A stretch of 46,046 bases of DNA from JACNKV01 sp964645915 (lineage in GTDB: Bacteria > Fidelibacterota > Marinisomatia > Marinisomatales > JACNKV01): contig CAZYDH010000012.1 of assembly GCA_964645915.1 (NCBI GenBank), positions 1 to 46,046 on the forward strand. Reading direction: 5' to 3'. The number at the start of each line of letters is the position of its first letter. Position 1 is the first letter of the stretch. Of this stretch, positions 17,559-26,236 are shown piece after piece. Both the position numbers and the translations under genes were made by a program. The notes under the pieces are model-generated. The model was given only the letters and a program-made list of their open reading frames with translations, had not been told where the DNA came from and searched no databases.

Positions 17559-19013
17559 ATGAAATATGAATCCGCTTATACATTTGATGATGTATTGTTA
17601 GTCCCTCAAAGATCATCTGTTTTACCGAGAGATGTTGATGTATCTACTCGATTAACAAAGAAAATTCAGTTGAACATTCCCATTCTTAGTGCTGCTATGG
17701 ATACAGTTACCGAAGTGTCGATGGCTATCGCTCTTGCAAGAGAAGGAGGGATGGGGATCATACATAAAAATCTATCCATTCAAGAACAAACAGAAATGGT
17801 AGAGCGAGTAAAACGTTCAGAAAGTGGAATGATTTTAGATCCGGTAACTCTTACAAACTCAAAAACTATCCGAGACGCAAAAAGATTGATGAAGAGATAT
17901 TCTATCAGCGGTCTTCCAGTAGTAGATGGCGATCAGTTAGTTGGTATTTTGACTAATCGTGATATCCGATTTGAAACGGATTTAAACCTCCCTGTGACAG
18001 CATGTATGACATCTGAAAATCTTGTCACTGTTCCCGTTGGAACGACACTTGAAAAAGCAAAATATATTTTACAAAAACATCGTATTGAAAAGTTACTCGT
18101 AGTTGATGATGATGACCATTTGGTCGGATTGATCACCGTGAAAGATATCGTAAAAAAGGAACAGTATCCGAATGCCTGTAAAGATTCAAAAGGACGCCTT
18201 CGTGTCGGCGCAGCGGTAGGAGTTGGCGAAGATGCAATTGAACGTGCTCAAGCATTAAACTCAGCCGGGGTAGATGTTATTGTTATTGATACTGCCCATG
18301 GACATTCGGAAGGAGTTCTTGCAACGATCTCAGAAATCAAGAAAACGACCGATACAGAAATTATTGCAGGAAATGTGGCTACAGGAGAAGGAACCAAAGC
18401 TTTAATCGAACAAGGGGTGGATTGTGTGAAAATTGGAATTGGGTCCGGTGCAAGTTGTACTACAAGAATCATTGCCGGTGTAGGAGTACCACAACTATCA
18501 GCTATTCAAGATTGCTTTGAGAGTGCGCAGAAATATGATATCCCGATCATCGGAGACGGCGGTCTAAGATATAGTGGCGACATTGCTAAATCATTGGCGG
18601 CAGGTGCTGAGATCGTCATGTTAGGCAGTTTACTTGCAGGGATGAATGAAAGTCCGGGTGAATCTATTTTATTTGAAGGTCGTCAGTACAAGGCTTATCG
18701 AGGAATGGGTTCCATAGGAGCAATGAAGGAGGGAAGCGGAGATCGGTATTTTCAAGAAGGAGCCGAACACGCGAAACTTGTCCCTGAAGGAATTGAAGGG
18801 ATGGTCCCCTATCGTGGACCTGTGCAAAACACTATTTATCAATTATTGGGTGGATTAAGATCCTCAATGGGATATTGTGGGGCGAAAACGATACCGGAGT
18901 TTCACAAAGTAGCAAAGTTTATTCAAATTTCTTCTGCTGGTGTTGTTGAAAGTCATCCTCATGAGGTTAAAATAGTGAAAGAGGCTCCAAATTATCAAAT
19001 ATCTGAGCAGTAA
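17559..19013 (+). CDS. guaB: inosine-5'-monophosphate dehydrogenase
   Basis: A 484-residue protein of normal length. It oxidises IMP to XMP with NAD+, the committed step of GMP synthesis. The barrel begins with TFDDVLLVPQRS and LSAAMDTVTE. Two CBS domains lie at about residues 95-205. The catalytic cysteine is C300 in GSGASCTTR. The flap MGSIGAMKEGSGDRYFQ is intact. The loop before the cysteine reads GSGAS where most IMPDHs have GPGSI. It is followed by a perfect palindromic terminator at 19023-19060 shared with rpsT, so it ends its transcription unit. Confidence 0.97.
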   Translation: MKYESAYTFDDVLLVPQRSSVLPRDVDVSTRLTKKIQLNIPILSAAMDTVTEVSMAIALAREGGMGIIHKNLSIQEQTEMVERVKRSESGMILDPVTLTNSKTIRDAKRLMKRYSISGLPVVDGDQLVGILTNRDIRFETDLNLPVTACMTSENLVTVPVGTTLEKAKYILQKHRIEKLLVVDDDDHLVGLITVKDIVKKEQYPNACKDSKGRLRVGAAVGVGEDAIERAQALNSAGVDVIVIDTAHGHSEGVLATISEIKKTTDTEIIAGNVATGEGTKALIEQGVDCVKIGIGSGASCTTRIIAGVGVPQLSAIQDCFESAQKYDIPIIGDGGLRYSGDIAKSLAAGAEIVMLGSLLAGMNESPGESILFEGRQYKAYRGMGSIGAMKEGSGDRYFQEGAEHAKLVPEGIEGMVPYRGPVQNTIYQLLGGLRSSMGYCGAKTIPEFHKVAKFIQISSAGVVESHPHEVKIVKEAPNYQISEQ

Positions 19014-19022
19014 AAAGGTCTA

Positions 19023-19060
19023 AAAACAAAAAAGCCCCGATATCGGGGCTTTTTTGTTTT
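19023..19060. terminator. bidirectional intrinsic terminator between guaB and rpsT
   Basis: A perfect 38-base palindrome centred on GATATC. The GC core is GCCCCGATATCGGGGC, flanked by six A on the left and six T on the right, then a further A/T extension. On either strand it gives a GC hairpin followed by a U run. It lies between convergent guaB (stop 19013) and rpsT (stop 19071), so it can end both. Confidence 0.93.
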
Positions 19061-19070
19061 ATCTAAACTA

Positions 19071-19325
19071 TTAAGATAGAGAATTTATATAACGTGTGAT
19101 TTGTGCTTTTTGTCTAGCAGCTTTGTTTTTGTGAATTAAATGATTTTGAGCCATTTTATCAATAAAACTCACGGCTTTCTTATATTCAACTTCGGCTTTT
19201 TTTGCATCAGTTTCATTCATCACTGATTTAACAAGAGTCTTTAACTTAGACATATTTTCAATATTTCTTACCCGTCTTACTTTATCTTGACGCTCACGTT
19301 TAATTTGTTGTGGATGTCTATCCAT
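19071..19325 (-). CDS. rpsT: 30S ribosomal protein S20
   Basis: An 84-residue, very basic, helical protein (IKRERQDKVRRVRN, HKNKAARQKAQITRYINSL) that binds 16S rRNA in the small subunit. Length and pattern match S20, including the HKNKAARxKxxI segment. AAGGA lies 12 bases before ATG 19325. It has its own promoter region and faces guaB across a shared terminator. Confidence 0.93.
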   Translation of the reverse strand: MDRHPQQIKRERQDKVRRVRNIENMSKLKTLVKSVMNETDAKKAEVEYKKAVSFIDKMAQNHLIHKNKAARQKAQITRYINSLS

Positions 19326-19379
19326 AAAATTTTTGTATCCTTACGTTTTAATTAAAATACGATTAAAATTCGGACGGGA

Positions 19380-19408
19380 AGTTATCTCTTATCATTGCTA
19401 TTTGTCAA
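19380..19408 (-). promoter_or_regulatory. likely sigma-70-type promoter of rpsT
   Basis: On the minus strand a perfect TTGACA (plus-strand 19403-19408) is followed after 16-17 bases by GATAAC/ATAACT (19380-19386), a fair -10 box. It lies about 55 bases before the rpsT start, with AAGGAT in between. The perfect -35 box suits a ribosomal protein gene. The rest of 19326-19459 shows nothing else firm. Confidence 0.5.
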
Positions 19409-19459
19409 CGACACAAATTAGAAAAGGCAAAATAACTTCTAATCGAGAGTTAACAAATA

Positions 19460-20647
19460 TTAACTGTCTAATACGTTTAGTTCTTTCCCGACTGTAACAA
19501 AAGCTTCAATAGCACGATCGAGATCTGCTTTTGAATGAGCGGCTGAAATCTGCACACGAATTCTAGCTTCACCCTTAGGAACCACGGGGAAGAAAAAGCC
19601 AATCACATAGATTCCTTTCTCCAATAGTAATGATGCCATTTCTTGTGCGAGCACTGCGTCATAGAGCATAATCGGTACGATTGGATGTACCCCTTCTTTA
19701 ATGTCAAAACCTGCTTCAGTCATTTTAGAACGAAAATATAATGTATTATCTTCTAATTTATCTCTTAGCTCTGTTGTTTCGGATAACATATCAAATACTT
19801 TTTTTCCTGCTGAAACAATAGCAGGAGCGACAGTATTTGAAAATAGATACGGTCTGGATCTTTGACGTAACAGATCGATTATATCTTGCCTACCTGTTGT
19901 AAAACCACCGGATGCACCTCCTAAAGCTTTCCCAAGTGTGGAAGTGATGATATCAATTTTATTTAATACCTCATGAAATTCTGCAGAGCCACGACCCGTT
20001 TTTCCTATAAATCCTGTAGCATGTGAATCATCGACCATAACCATAGCATCGTATTGTTCGGCTAGTTGAACAATTTTATCAAGTTTGGCTATATATCCAT
20101 CCATTGAGAATACTCCATCGGTAGCAATCAATCGTAGTCTTGCATCCTGAGTCTGTTTTAGAAACTCTTCTAGCTGATCCATGTCACTATTGGCATATCG
20201 AAAACGTCTCGCTTTACAAAGACGAATTCCATCAATAATAGAAGCGTGGTTTAGTGAATCACTAATCACGGCATCTTCAGCGGTCAATATTGTTTCGAAC
20301 AAACCTCCATTGGCATCGAAGCAACTAGTGTAGAGGATTGTATCATCTTTACCCAAGAAGTTGGATATCTTTTCTTCTAACTCTTTGTGTAGATCTTGAG
20401 TTCCGCAAATAAATCGAACCGAAGCCATACCAAAACCGTGATCGTCCAAAGCCTTTTTTGCAGAGGTGATAACATCCGGGTGATTTGCTAATCCGAGATA
20501 GTTATTTGCACAAAAATTAAGAACTTCACCACCCTCTTTGGTTGAGATAGTAACACCTTGTGGTGTTGTAATAGTACGTTCTTTTTTATATAATCCATCT
20601 TTTTTTATTTGAGATAATGTGTTCTTGTAAATTTGTTTTTCAGACAT
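19460..20647 (-). CDS. kbl: glycine C-acetyltransferase (2-amino-3-ketobutyrate CoA ligase)
   Basis: The protein has 395 residues, a PLP-dependent alpha-oxoamine synthase. It splits 2-amino-3-ketobutyrate with CoA to glycine and acetyl-CoA. The PLP lysine is K240 in TSTLGKALGG; D206 and H209 in VDDSHATGF hold the cofactor ring. The family motifs NFCANNYLGLANHP and RFICGTQDLHKELE are present. It lies 9 bases after tdh, with AAGGATAAACG before its ATG, so the two form the threonine-degradation operon. Related enzymes such as BioF or SPT are less likely because of the tdh partner. Confidence 0.95.
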   Translation of the reverse strand: MSEKQIYKNTLSQIKKDGLYKKERTITTPQGVTISTKEGGEVLNFCANNYLGLANHPDVITSAKKALDDHGFGMASVRFICGTQDLHKELEEKISNFLGKDDTILYTSCFDANGGLFETILTAEDAVISDSLNHASIIDGIRLCKARRFRYANSDMDQLEEFLKQTQDARLRLIATDGVFSMDGYIAKLDKIVQLAEQYDAMVMVDDSHATGFIGKTGRGSAEFHEVLNKIDIITSTLGKALGGASGGFTTGRQDIIDLLRQRSRPYLFSNTVAPAIVSAGKKVFDMLSETTELRDKLEDNTLYFRSKMTEAGFDIKEGVHPIVPIMLYDAVLAQEMASLLLEKGIYVIGFFFPVVPKGEARIRVQISAAHSKADLDRAIEAFVTVGKELNVLDS

Positions 20648-20656
20648 CGTTTATCC

Positions 20657-21691
20657 TTAATTATTGTTTGTCCATTCTAAAATGACTTTTCCGCAATTTC
20701 CGGATTCTAAAATATCGAATCCTTTTTGGAATTCCTCTACCGGAAAACGGTGAGTAAGAACACCTGAAATATCCAAACCGCTTCGTAGCATTTGAGTCAT
20801 TTTATACCATGTTTCGAACATTTCTCGGCCATAAATACCTTTTACATGCAATCCTTTAAAAATGATATCATCCCAGTTGATTTGAGTTGATTTAGGTAAT
20901 AGACCTAAAAGAGCGATTCTACCGCCTTGGTACATGTTCTTTAACATATCATTAAATGCAACCGGATTCCCTGACATTTCTAAACCAACATCAAAACCAT
21001 TAGACATCCCCAAATCCTTAATTGATTGTTCTATCGAATTGGTTTTTACATTTAATGCGAGAGTGGCTCCCATCTTTTTTGCAAGGTCTAAACGATAATC
21101 ATTTACATCGGTGATAACCACATGTCTGGCTCCCACAAACTTACAAATAGCAACTGCCATAATTCCGATCGGTCCGGCACCGGTAATGAGTACATCCTCT
21201 CCAACCATCTCAAAAGAGAGTGCCGTATGCACCGCATTACCATATGGATCAAAAAATGATGCAATATCAGAAGAAATGTCTGGATGGATTGGCCAAACAT
21301 TCCTTTCCGGTAGGACTAAATATTCAGCAAATGAGCCATTCCGATGAATTCCGATTCCTACTGTACGATGGCAAAGATGTCGTTTCCCTGCTCGGCAATT
21401 TCGGCAATACCCGCAAGTAATATGTCCTTCTCCTGATACCCTGTCTCCAACTTTATAATGGGTGACTCCCGGCCCGATCTCTACAATTTCACCTGCAAAC
21501 TCATGACCGGTTATTAACGGAGGATTTATTGTTCTTTGTGACCATTCATCCCATTTGTAAATATGAAGATCAGTACCGCAAATAGCAGTTTTTTGTATTT
21601 TAATCAGAACGTCATTTGTGTCGGGTTTGGGAATAGGAACATTTTCTAACCAAATACCTCGTTCGGGATATTTTTTTACTAATGCTTTCAT
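20657..21691 (-). CDS. tdh: L-threonine 3-dehydrogenase
   Basis: A 344-residue zinc medium-chain dehydrogenase. It oxidises L-threonine to 2-amino-3-ketobutyrate with NAD+. Catalytic zinc residues are C38 (AICGTDLH) and H63-E64 (TGHEFAG). The structural zinc lobe is C93, C96, C99 and C107. The nucleotide-binding turn is GAGPIGIMAV. ALSFEMVGEDVLI and the GIYGREMFETWYKM segment are typical of Tdh. It is first in the operon with kbl and divergent from parA. Confidence 0.95.
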   Translation of the reverse strand: MKALVKKYPERGIWLENVPIPKPDTNDVLIKIQKTAICGTDLHIYKWDEWSQRTINPPLITGHEFAGEIVEIGPGVTHYKVGDRVSGEGHITCGYCRNCRAGKRHLCHRTVGIGIHRNGSFAEYLVLPERNVWPIHPDISSDIASFFDPYGNAVHTALSFEMVGEDVLITGAGPIGIMAVAICKFVGARHVVITDVNDYRLDLAKKMGATLALNVKTNSIEQSIKDLGMSNGFDVGLEMSGNPVAFNDMLKNMYQGGRIALLGLLPKSTQINWDDIIFKGLHVKGIYGREMFETWYKMTQMLRSGLDISGVLTHRFPVEEFQKGFDILESGNCGKVILEWTNNN

Positions 21692-21871
21692 TGGATGTTT
21701 GTATCCATGTTATTAAAATAAAATTGTACATGAAAATTTACTGTATGTTAAAGTCTCTACCAAGAAATGTTCAATATATTTGAAAATATATAATTATTTT
21801 CTAAGCGTTATGATGCTTGTGTGAACAGCATAGTTTCAAGTAAATTGAGGTTCGTAATTTAACTAAATCAT
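21692..21871. promoter_or_regulatory. divergent intergenic region between tdh and parA
   Basis: This 180-base AT-rich gap must hold the promoters of the tdh-kbl operon (minus) and of the parA operon (plus). I see no convincing -35/-10 pair, no parS-like palindrome and no riboswitch. A weak 5-bp inverted repeat TGGAT/ATCCA (21692-21707) sits directly before the tdh start. Confidence 0.3.
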
Positions 21872-22636
21872 ATGGCACATATCTTTTCATTCGTAAATCA
21901 AAAAGGCGGAGTTGGTAAAACAACATCTTCTGTAAATGTTGCAGTTAGCTTAGCAGTTTCTGAAGTGAAAACTCTCTTGATTGATCTGGATCCACAAGCA
22001 AATGCAACAACCGGAATCTCAAATTTAACAGAAAAGAATACTTCTACGATTTATGATGTTCTGATCCGTGGAACCAACATTAAAGATGCAGTAACAAAAA
22101 CTCAGTTTGAGCATTTAGAACTGATCGCTTCCACCAATGATCTTGTTGGTGCAGAAATTGAGTTAGTCAGTATGATGGCACGTGAGTACCAATTAAAAAA
22201 AATGTTAGATTCCATTCGCGATATGTATGAATATATCATCATCGATTGTCCCCCATCATTGGGATTACTCACTATTAACGCTCTTGCCGCTTCTGACTCA
22301 GTTATCATCCCGATTCAAACTGAATATTATGCTCTCGAAGGTTTGGGACAGTTATTAAATACAATTCGACTTGTCCAAAAACATATCAATTTAGATTTGA
22401 AGATCAGTGGTGTCCTGCTTACAATGTATGATACACGGTTGAATCTTTCTAAAGAAGTAGCTGAGGAAGTCCATACTTATTTTGAGGATAAATTATTCAA
22501 AACGGTGATACATCGAAATGTTCGTTTAAGCGAAGCTCCCAGTTTTGGTAAACCGGCATTGCTATATGATGCAAATTCAACCGGAGCAAGGAATTATATG
22601 AATTTAGTAGAGGAGATTTTAACTCGTGTCAAATAG
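21872..22636 (+). CDS. parA: chromosome-partitioning ATPase ParA (Soj)
   Basis: A 254-residue protein of the short chromosomal Soj type without an N-terminal HTH. The deviant Walker A box is KGGVGKTT (residues 11-18), followed by LLIDLDPQANATTG and the YIIIDCPPSLG box. It drives origin segregation by ATP-dependent dimerisation on nucleoid DNA under control of ParB. Its last 11 bases overlap the parB start. No Shine-Dalgarno site is close to the ATG. Confidence 0.95.
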   Translation: MAHIFSFVNQKGGVGKTTSSVNVAVSLAVSEVKTLLIDLDPQANATTGISNLTEKNTSTIYDVLIRGTNIKDAVTKTQFEHLELIASTNDLVGAEIELVSMMAREYQLKKMLDSIRDMYEYIIIDCPPSLGLLTINALAASDSVIIPIQTEYYALEGLGQLLNTIRLVQKHINLDLKISGVLLTMYDTRLNLSKEVAEEVHTYFEDKLFKTVIHRNVRLSEAPSFGKPALLYDANSTGARNYMNLVEEILTRVK

Positions 22637-23480
22637 TCGTTTAGGAAAGGGTTTGGAAGCTTTAATTCGATCTTCTGAAGATCAATTAGGCTCAGGGGTG
22701 ACATCTATACCTATATCTTCCATATCCCCCAATCCACACCAACCACGTAAACAATTTGAGAAGAAACCACTTGATGAGCTAACCGCTTCAATAAAGGAGA
22801 AAGGAGTTCTTACTCCAGTTACCGTCTATAAAGCTGAAAATGAATATGTTTTAGTCGCCGGTGAACGGAGATGGCGAGCGTCTCAACAAGCGGGTCTCAA
22901 AGAAATTCCAGCCTATTTAGTATCCGTTACCGGCGAGAAAGATGTTATGGAAATGGCATTGGTTGAAAATATCCAACGAGAAAATCTAAATGCGATAGAA
23001 GAAGCCGAAGCATATGCTTATTTAAATAGTAAGTTCAACTTATCTCATACTGCTATTGCAAAAGCCGTCGGAAAAAACAGATCTACCGTATCAAATTCAC
23101 TTCGACTTTTAAGTTTACCAAATGAAATTAAAGAAAGTATACAAAACGGAAAGATATCTGCTGGGCATGGTCGTTCAATTTTAACATTTAAAACCGAACC
23201 GGAAATGATCCGATTTTGGAATAAAATACTCATAGAAAAAACAAGTGTTCGTGCTGCTGAGGATTTAGTAAAGGAAAAGCCGGAAAAATCAACGGTAAAG
23301 AAAAAACAAAAGGTAAGAAAAATCTCACCTCTAGTAAAATCTTTAGAAGATGAACTTATTACGTTATTAAAGACAAAAGTAAGAATCCATGCCGGTAAAG
23401 AGAGTGGAAAAATTGAAGTAAGCTATTTTTCAAATGATGATCTTGAAAGGATCATGGATTTATTGCGAACGGTTGAATAA
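22626..23480 (+). CDS. parB: chromosome-partitioning protein ParB (Spo0J)
   Basis: A 284-residue protein from GTG 22626, which overlaps parA by 11 bases; the N-terminus SRLGKGLEALI is the family's conserved ParA-stimulating peptide and supports this start. Residues 36-100 form the CTP-binding domain with GERRWRA (79-85), and ENIQREN (114-120) is the second nucleotide motif. A helix-turn-helix for parS binding lies at about 139-165. The C-terminus is the dimer domain. No parS site was found in the window. Confidence 0.95.
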   Translation: MSNSRLGKGLEALIRSSEDQLGSGVTSIPISSISPNPHQPRKQFEKKPLDELTASIKEKGVLTPVTVYKAENEYVLVAGERRWRASQQAGLKEIPAYLVSVTGEKDVMEMALVENIQRENLNAIEEAEAYAYLNSKFNLSHTAIAKAVGKNRSTVSNSLRLLSLPNEIKESIQNGKISAGHGRSILTFKTEPEMIRFWNKILIEKTSVRAAEDLVKEKPEKSTVKKKQKVRKISPLVKSLEDELITLLKTKVRIHAGKESGKIEVSYFSNDDLERIMDLLRTVE

Positions 23481-23508
23481 TTCAAATCATAATTTAATCT
23501 GATTTTTC

Positions 23509-24288
23509 GTGAAAATTTCAAAATACTCAGTCTTACTTATCCCGGATGTCGGAGAGAAAAAACACCAATTCACAATTAGACGATCTATTATCTTATTTGT
23601 TGTCGTTTTATTCAGCTTCATTATTTTGGGTGCAATCGCAGGATTATATTACTCGGTAAACACGTATGCTGATCATCGAGAATTACAGATGAAATATGAA
23701 GAATTGGCAATTGACCGGACACAAGTAATGGAATTTATGAGTGACCTACAGCGAATGAAACAGATGGATGAATTAATACGAAAAACACTTGGAACCGAAC
23801 TGAATGCCAACGGATTTGAGAATGATTCACTTGATGAATTTACCGAAAATGAATTCCGAATATCCTATATAGAAAACATTCCTTCAATAGCACCGGTCGA
23901 AGGGTGGCTGACACAGAAAACCGATTTGTCTTCCATTTTTATTGAGGAAAACCATTATGGCATAGATATAGCAGTAAAAGAAGGAGACCCGGTCGTTGCT
24001 TCAGCAAGTGGCTGGGTAGTTTACTCCGGATGGAATTATGAAATGGGTAATCTAATAATTTTATCCCATGGAGATGGTTACTTTACACTTTATGGTCATA
24101 ACCAGAGTAATTTAGCTGAGAAATTGGATAGAGTTCATCACGGGGAAGTTATTGCATTAGCCGGACAAACAGGAATTTCTTCCGGTCCGCACCTTCATTA
24201 TGAAATATGGAAAGATGGAGAAACCATCGATCCGCTTTTATTTTTTCCTCAATTTTCAAATAAAGATGTGAGTCCAAATAATGAGTAA
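23509..24288 (+). CDS. membrane-anchored M23 (LytM) peptidoglycan endopeptidase
   Basis: A 259-residue protein from GTG 23509. It has a short cytoplasmic start, one membrane helix (about 26-49), a charged helical segment (about 52-95, possibly coiled coil), then an M23 domain at about 130-245. The metal and catalytic residues are all present: H149 and D153 (HYGIDIA), H197 (YGHNQ), H228 and H230 (GPHLHYEIW). It should cleave peptide cross-links in the periplasm. It overlaps the bactofilin gene by 8 bases; M23 peptidase-bactofilin pairs are a known cell-shape arrangement (for example Helicobacter Csd1/CcmA). Confidence 0.9.
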   Translation: MKISKYSVLLIPDVGEKKHQFTIRRSIILFVVVLFSFIILGAIAGLYYSVNTYADHRELQMKYEELAIDRTQVMEFMSDLQRMKQMDELIRKTLGTELNANGFENDSLDEFTENEFRISYIENIPSIAPVEGWLTQKTDLSSIFIEENHYGIDIAVKEGDPVVASASGWVVYSGWNYEMGNLIILSHGDGYFTLYGHNQSNLAEKLDRVHHGEVIALAGQTGISSGPHLHYEIWKDGETIDPLLFFPQFSNKDVSPNNE

Positions 24289-24646
24289 AATTGATTTTAA
24301 ACATGTTCATACAATGATTGGTGCTGATGCGGTTGTGTATGGAAATATTGAACTTGATGAAGGATTGATCATTTATGGAATTGTCAACGGATCAATCACA
24401 ACCAATGGACCGGTTCGAATATCAAAAACGGGTAAAGTTAACGGGAATGTGTTCGGCAGTGATCTTCATTTGGATGGTGAAATCATTGGGAACGTTACAG
24501 TTTCAAATCGGGTGATTTTAGGAGAAAGATCAAGATTAAAAGGTGATTTGATTTATGGTAAGCTTCTCATTGAGGAAGGAGCTAAATTTGAAGGAAAATG
24601 CGATCTTGGAGAATATCGAAAGGGACTTGATGGCGAATCCGTCTGA
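24281..24646 (+). CDS. bactofilin
   Basis: The protein has 121 residues. The core from about 10 to 105 is a regular beta-helix of short repeats with G-x-V/I turns (VVYGNIELDEG, IVNGSITTNGPV, KVNGNVFGSDL, IIGNVTVSNRV). This is the bactofilin fold, which polymerises into non-polar filaments that scaffold envelope enzymes. It overlaps the M23 gene by 8 bases and the following atpZ by 17 bases, so it is coupled to both. Confidence 0.9.
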   Translation: MSKIDFKHVHTMIGADAVVYGNIELDEGLIIYGIVNGSITTNGPVRISKTGKVNGNVFGSDLHLDGEIIGNVTVSNRVILGERSRLKGDLIYGKLLIEEGAKFEGKCDLGEYRKGLDGESV

Positions 24647-24869
24647 TTATTTCGCAAAATCCTTTGAATATCTTCAAAAAATTATTAGACAAAGCGGTCC
24701 CGCAGCCTCAGCATCCTATACATTGATTGGTGCAATAATTTTATTTGGTGTAATAGGATATTTTTTAGATGAATGGCAAAATACTTCTCCAATCTTTTTA
24801 TTAGGAGGACTATTATTGGGTTTGGTCGTTGGTTTTTATGAATTAGCAAAAACTGTGTGGAAAAAATGA
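24630..24869 (+). CDS. atpZ: AtpZ/AtpI-like ATP synthase accessory membrane protein
   Basis: 79 residues from ATG 24630, which has AAAGGGA 5 bases upstream. A longer frame from 24555 would lie almost wholly within bactofilin and adds no conserved sequence, so the shorter start is chosen. Two membrane helices are seen (about 24-44 and 50-72) with the family-like GVIGYFLDEWQNTSPIFLLGGLLLGLVVGFYE arrangement split by a short loop. AtpZ/AtpI proteins help c-ring assembly or Mg2+ uptake for the ATP synthase. It overlaps the next gene by ATGA. Confidence 0.8.
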   Translation: MANPSDYFAKSFEYLQKIIRQSGPAASASYTLIGAIILFGVIGYFLDEWQNTSPIFLLGGLLLGLVVGFYELAKTVWKK

Positions 24870-25228
24870 AATTTATACTGAGTCTGATCATATTTTGTTT
24901 GGGTTCTTGGGGACTTACTGTCGGCTTTATATTTCCGGAATATATTTGGGAAATACTGTTGGGAATGCTAAGCCCTTTAATTGTGGGTGTTATTGCAATG
25001 GTTCTCGTAATAAATACTCATAAAACCAATCGCGATAAATTAACTGCCGTTATGTCTATTGCGTTTATTGTAAAACTTGTTATCTATGGACTCTATGTTT
25101 TGATGATTATCGGATATTTTCATTTTGAGTCAATACCATTTATTGTTAGTTTTGCCGGTTATTTTACGGTGCTACACATACTAGAAGCGTTATACCTACG
25201 CACCCTATTTAACTTAGAAAAGAAATAA
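24866..25228 (+). CDS. small four-helix membrane protein preceding atpB (AtpI/AtpR-like position)
   Basis: 120 residues from ATG 24866, which overlaps the atpZ stop as ATGA; GTG 24857 is a less likely start. Four hydrophobic helices are seen (about 3-24, 29-50, 60-80, 90-112). Its place between atpZ and atpB and its four-helix form recall the AtpI/AtpR accessory proteins that support c-ring assembly, but no diagnostic motif is visible. Function is inferred from context. Confidence 0.65.
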   Translation: MKFILSLIIFCLGSWGLTVGFIFPEYIWEILLGMLSPLIVGVIAMVLVINTHKTNRDKLTAVMSIAFIVKLVIYGLYVLMIIGYFHFESIPFIVSFAGYFTVLHILEALYLRTLFNLEKK

Positions 25229-25248
25229 TTAAATAATAAATACCACAT

Positions 25249-26175
25249 ATGAGTGCTATAGAACAAGGACATGAGACCGGGCAATTTGATGCTGGTGAAG
25301 TGATTATTCATCATGTGTCGAATAGTTCTCCTGATCACCCAATTATTCATCTTCCTAAAATCTTTGGGATCGATATGTCCGTTACAAAACATGTGTTTAT
25401 GTTATGGCTTGTTTCTATTCTTGTTTTTGGATTGATTACATGGACGGTGCGAAAATATTTAAAACAGGAACGTCCAATCCCGTCCGGTTTTATGAATGCA
25501 CTTGAATCTGTTGTTCTGTTTATCCGTAACTCAATCGTTTTACCGAATGTCGGTAGCAAATTTATTCACTCTTGGACACCCCTAATACTAACATTCTTTT
25601 TCTTTATTCTCTCTGCGAATGCAATCGGAATGATCCCTATCTTCGATCTTTTAGGTTTGATCAATCGATTCCTATTTCACATTCCACAGGGAGATAGTCA
25701 CAATTTTATTAACAATCTTTTACATGGAGGAGTCACTGCAACCGGAAACTATAATGTTACGGCTGCATTAGCCATGATCACATTTACCGCGATTATCATT
25801 GCGGGTACAAAGGCTCACGGTTTTATTACCCATTGGAAAAATCTTGTTCCGAAGGGATTGGCTTGGCCGGTTTATATTATTCTAATTCCCATTGAGGTGA
25901 TTGGGATGTTTGTAAAACCATTTGCTTTGACGATGCGTTTAGCAGCGAATATGACCGGCGGACATATTGCCATCTTGGCTATTTTATCCTTTGTCTTCAT
26001 TTTTACAGGGATGTTCCACAGTGCGATAGCAGGGATTGGAGTTGGTGTGTTTGTATCCGTTCCTTTAGCAGTCGGGATTTCTGCTCTTGAAATTATTGTG
26101 ATCTTAGTACAAGCGTATGTTTTTACTATGTTAAGTGCAGTGTTTATAGGGATGGCTATTAACGTTCATCATTAA
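25249..26175 (+). CDS. atpB: F1Fo ATP synthase subunit a
   Basis: A 308-residue integral membrane protein, with the long N-terminal region typical of FCB-group enzymes. The essential arginine is R230 in FALTMRLAANMTGGH. NAIGMIPIFDLLG and VLVQAYVFTMLSAVFIGMA are further family motifs. It forms the proton half-channels against the c-ring. It starts the Fo part of the operon. Confidence 0.96.
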   Translation: MSAIEQGHETGQFDAGEVIIHHVSNSSPDHPIIHLPKIFGIDMSVTKHVFMLWLVSILVFGLITWTVRKYLKQERPIPSGFMNALESVVLFIRNSIVLPNVGSKFIHSWTPLILTFFFFILSANAIGMIPIFDLLGLINRFLFHIPQGDSHNFINNLLHGGVTATGNYNVTAALAMITFTAIIIAGTKAHGFITHWKNLVPKGLAWPVYIILIPIEVIGMFVKPFALTMRLAANMTGGHIAILAILSFVFIFTGMFHSAIAGIGVGVFVSVPLAVGISALEIIVILVQAYVFTMLSAVFIGMAINVHH

Positions 26176-26227
26176 GAAAAGATTTCATTGTGAATATTAA
26201 AAAAACTAAACAAAACAAATAACGGAG

Positions 26228-26236
26228 GTTCAACTC
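26228..26236 (+). promoter_or_regulatory. strong ribosome-binding site of atpE
   Basis: The sequence ACGGAGGTTCAACTC before ATG 26237 holds GGAGG about 8 bases from the start codon. It is the best Shine-Dalgarno match in the atp operon and fits the need for many c subunits per complex. Confidence 0.75.

Noticed and set aside
24555..24629. Longer atpZ start at 24555
   Set aside because: The extra residues are read from within bactofilin in another frame; ATG 24630 has a good ribosome-binding site.
21692..24646. parS site near parAB
   Set aside because: I searched by eye for palindromes of the TGTTTCACGTGAAACA kind, here and elsewhere in the window, and found none convincing. CACGTGA within parA at about 22179 lacks the matching flanks.
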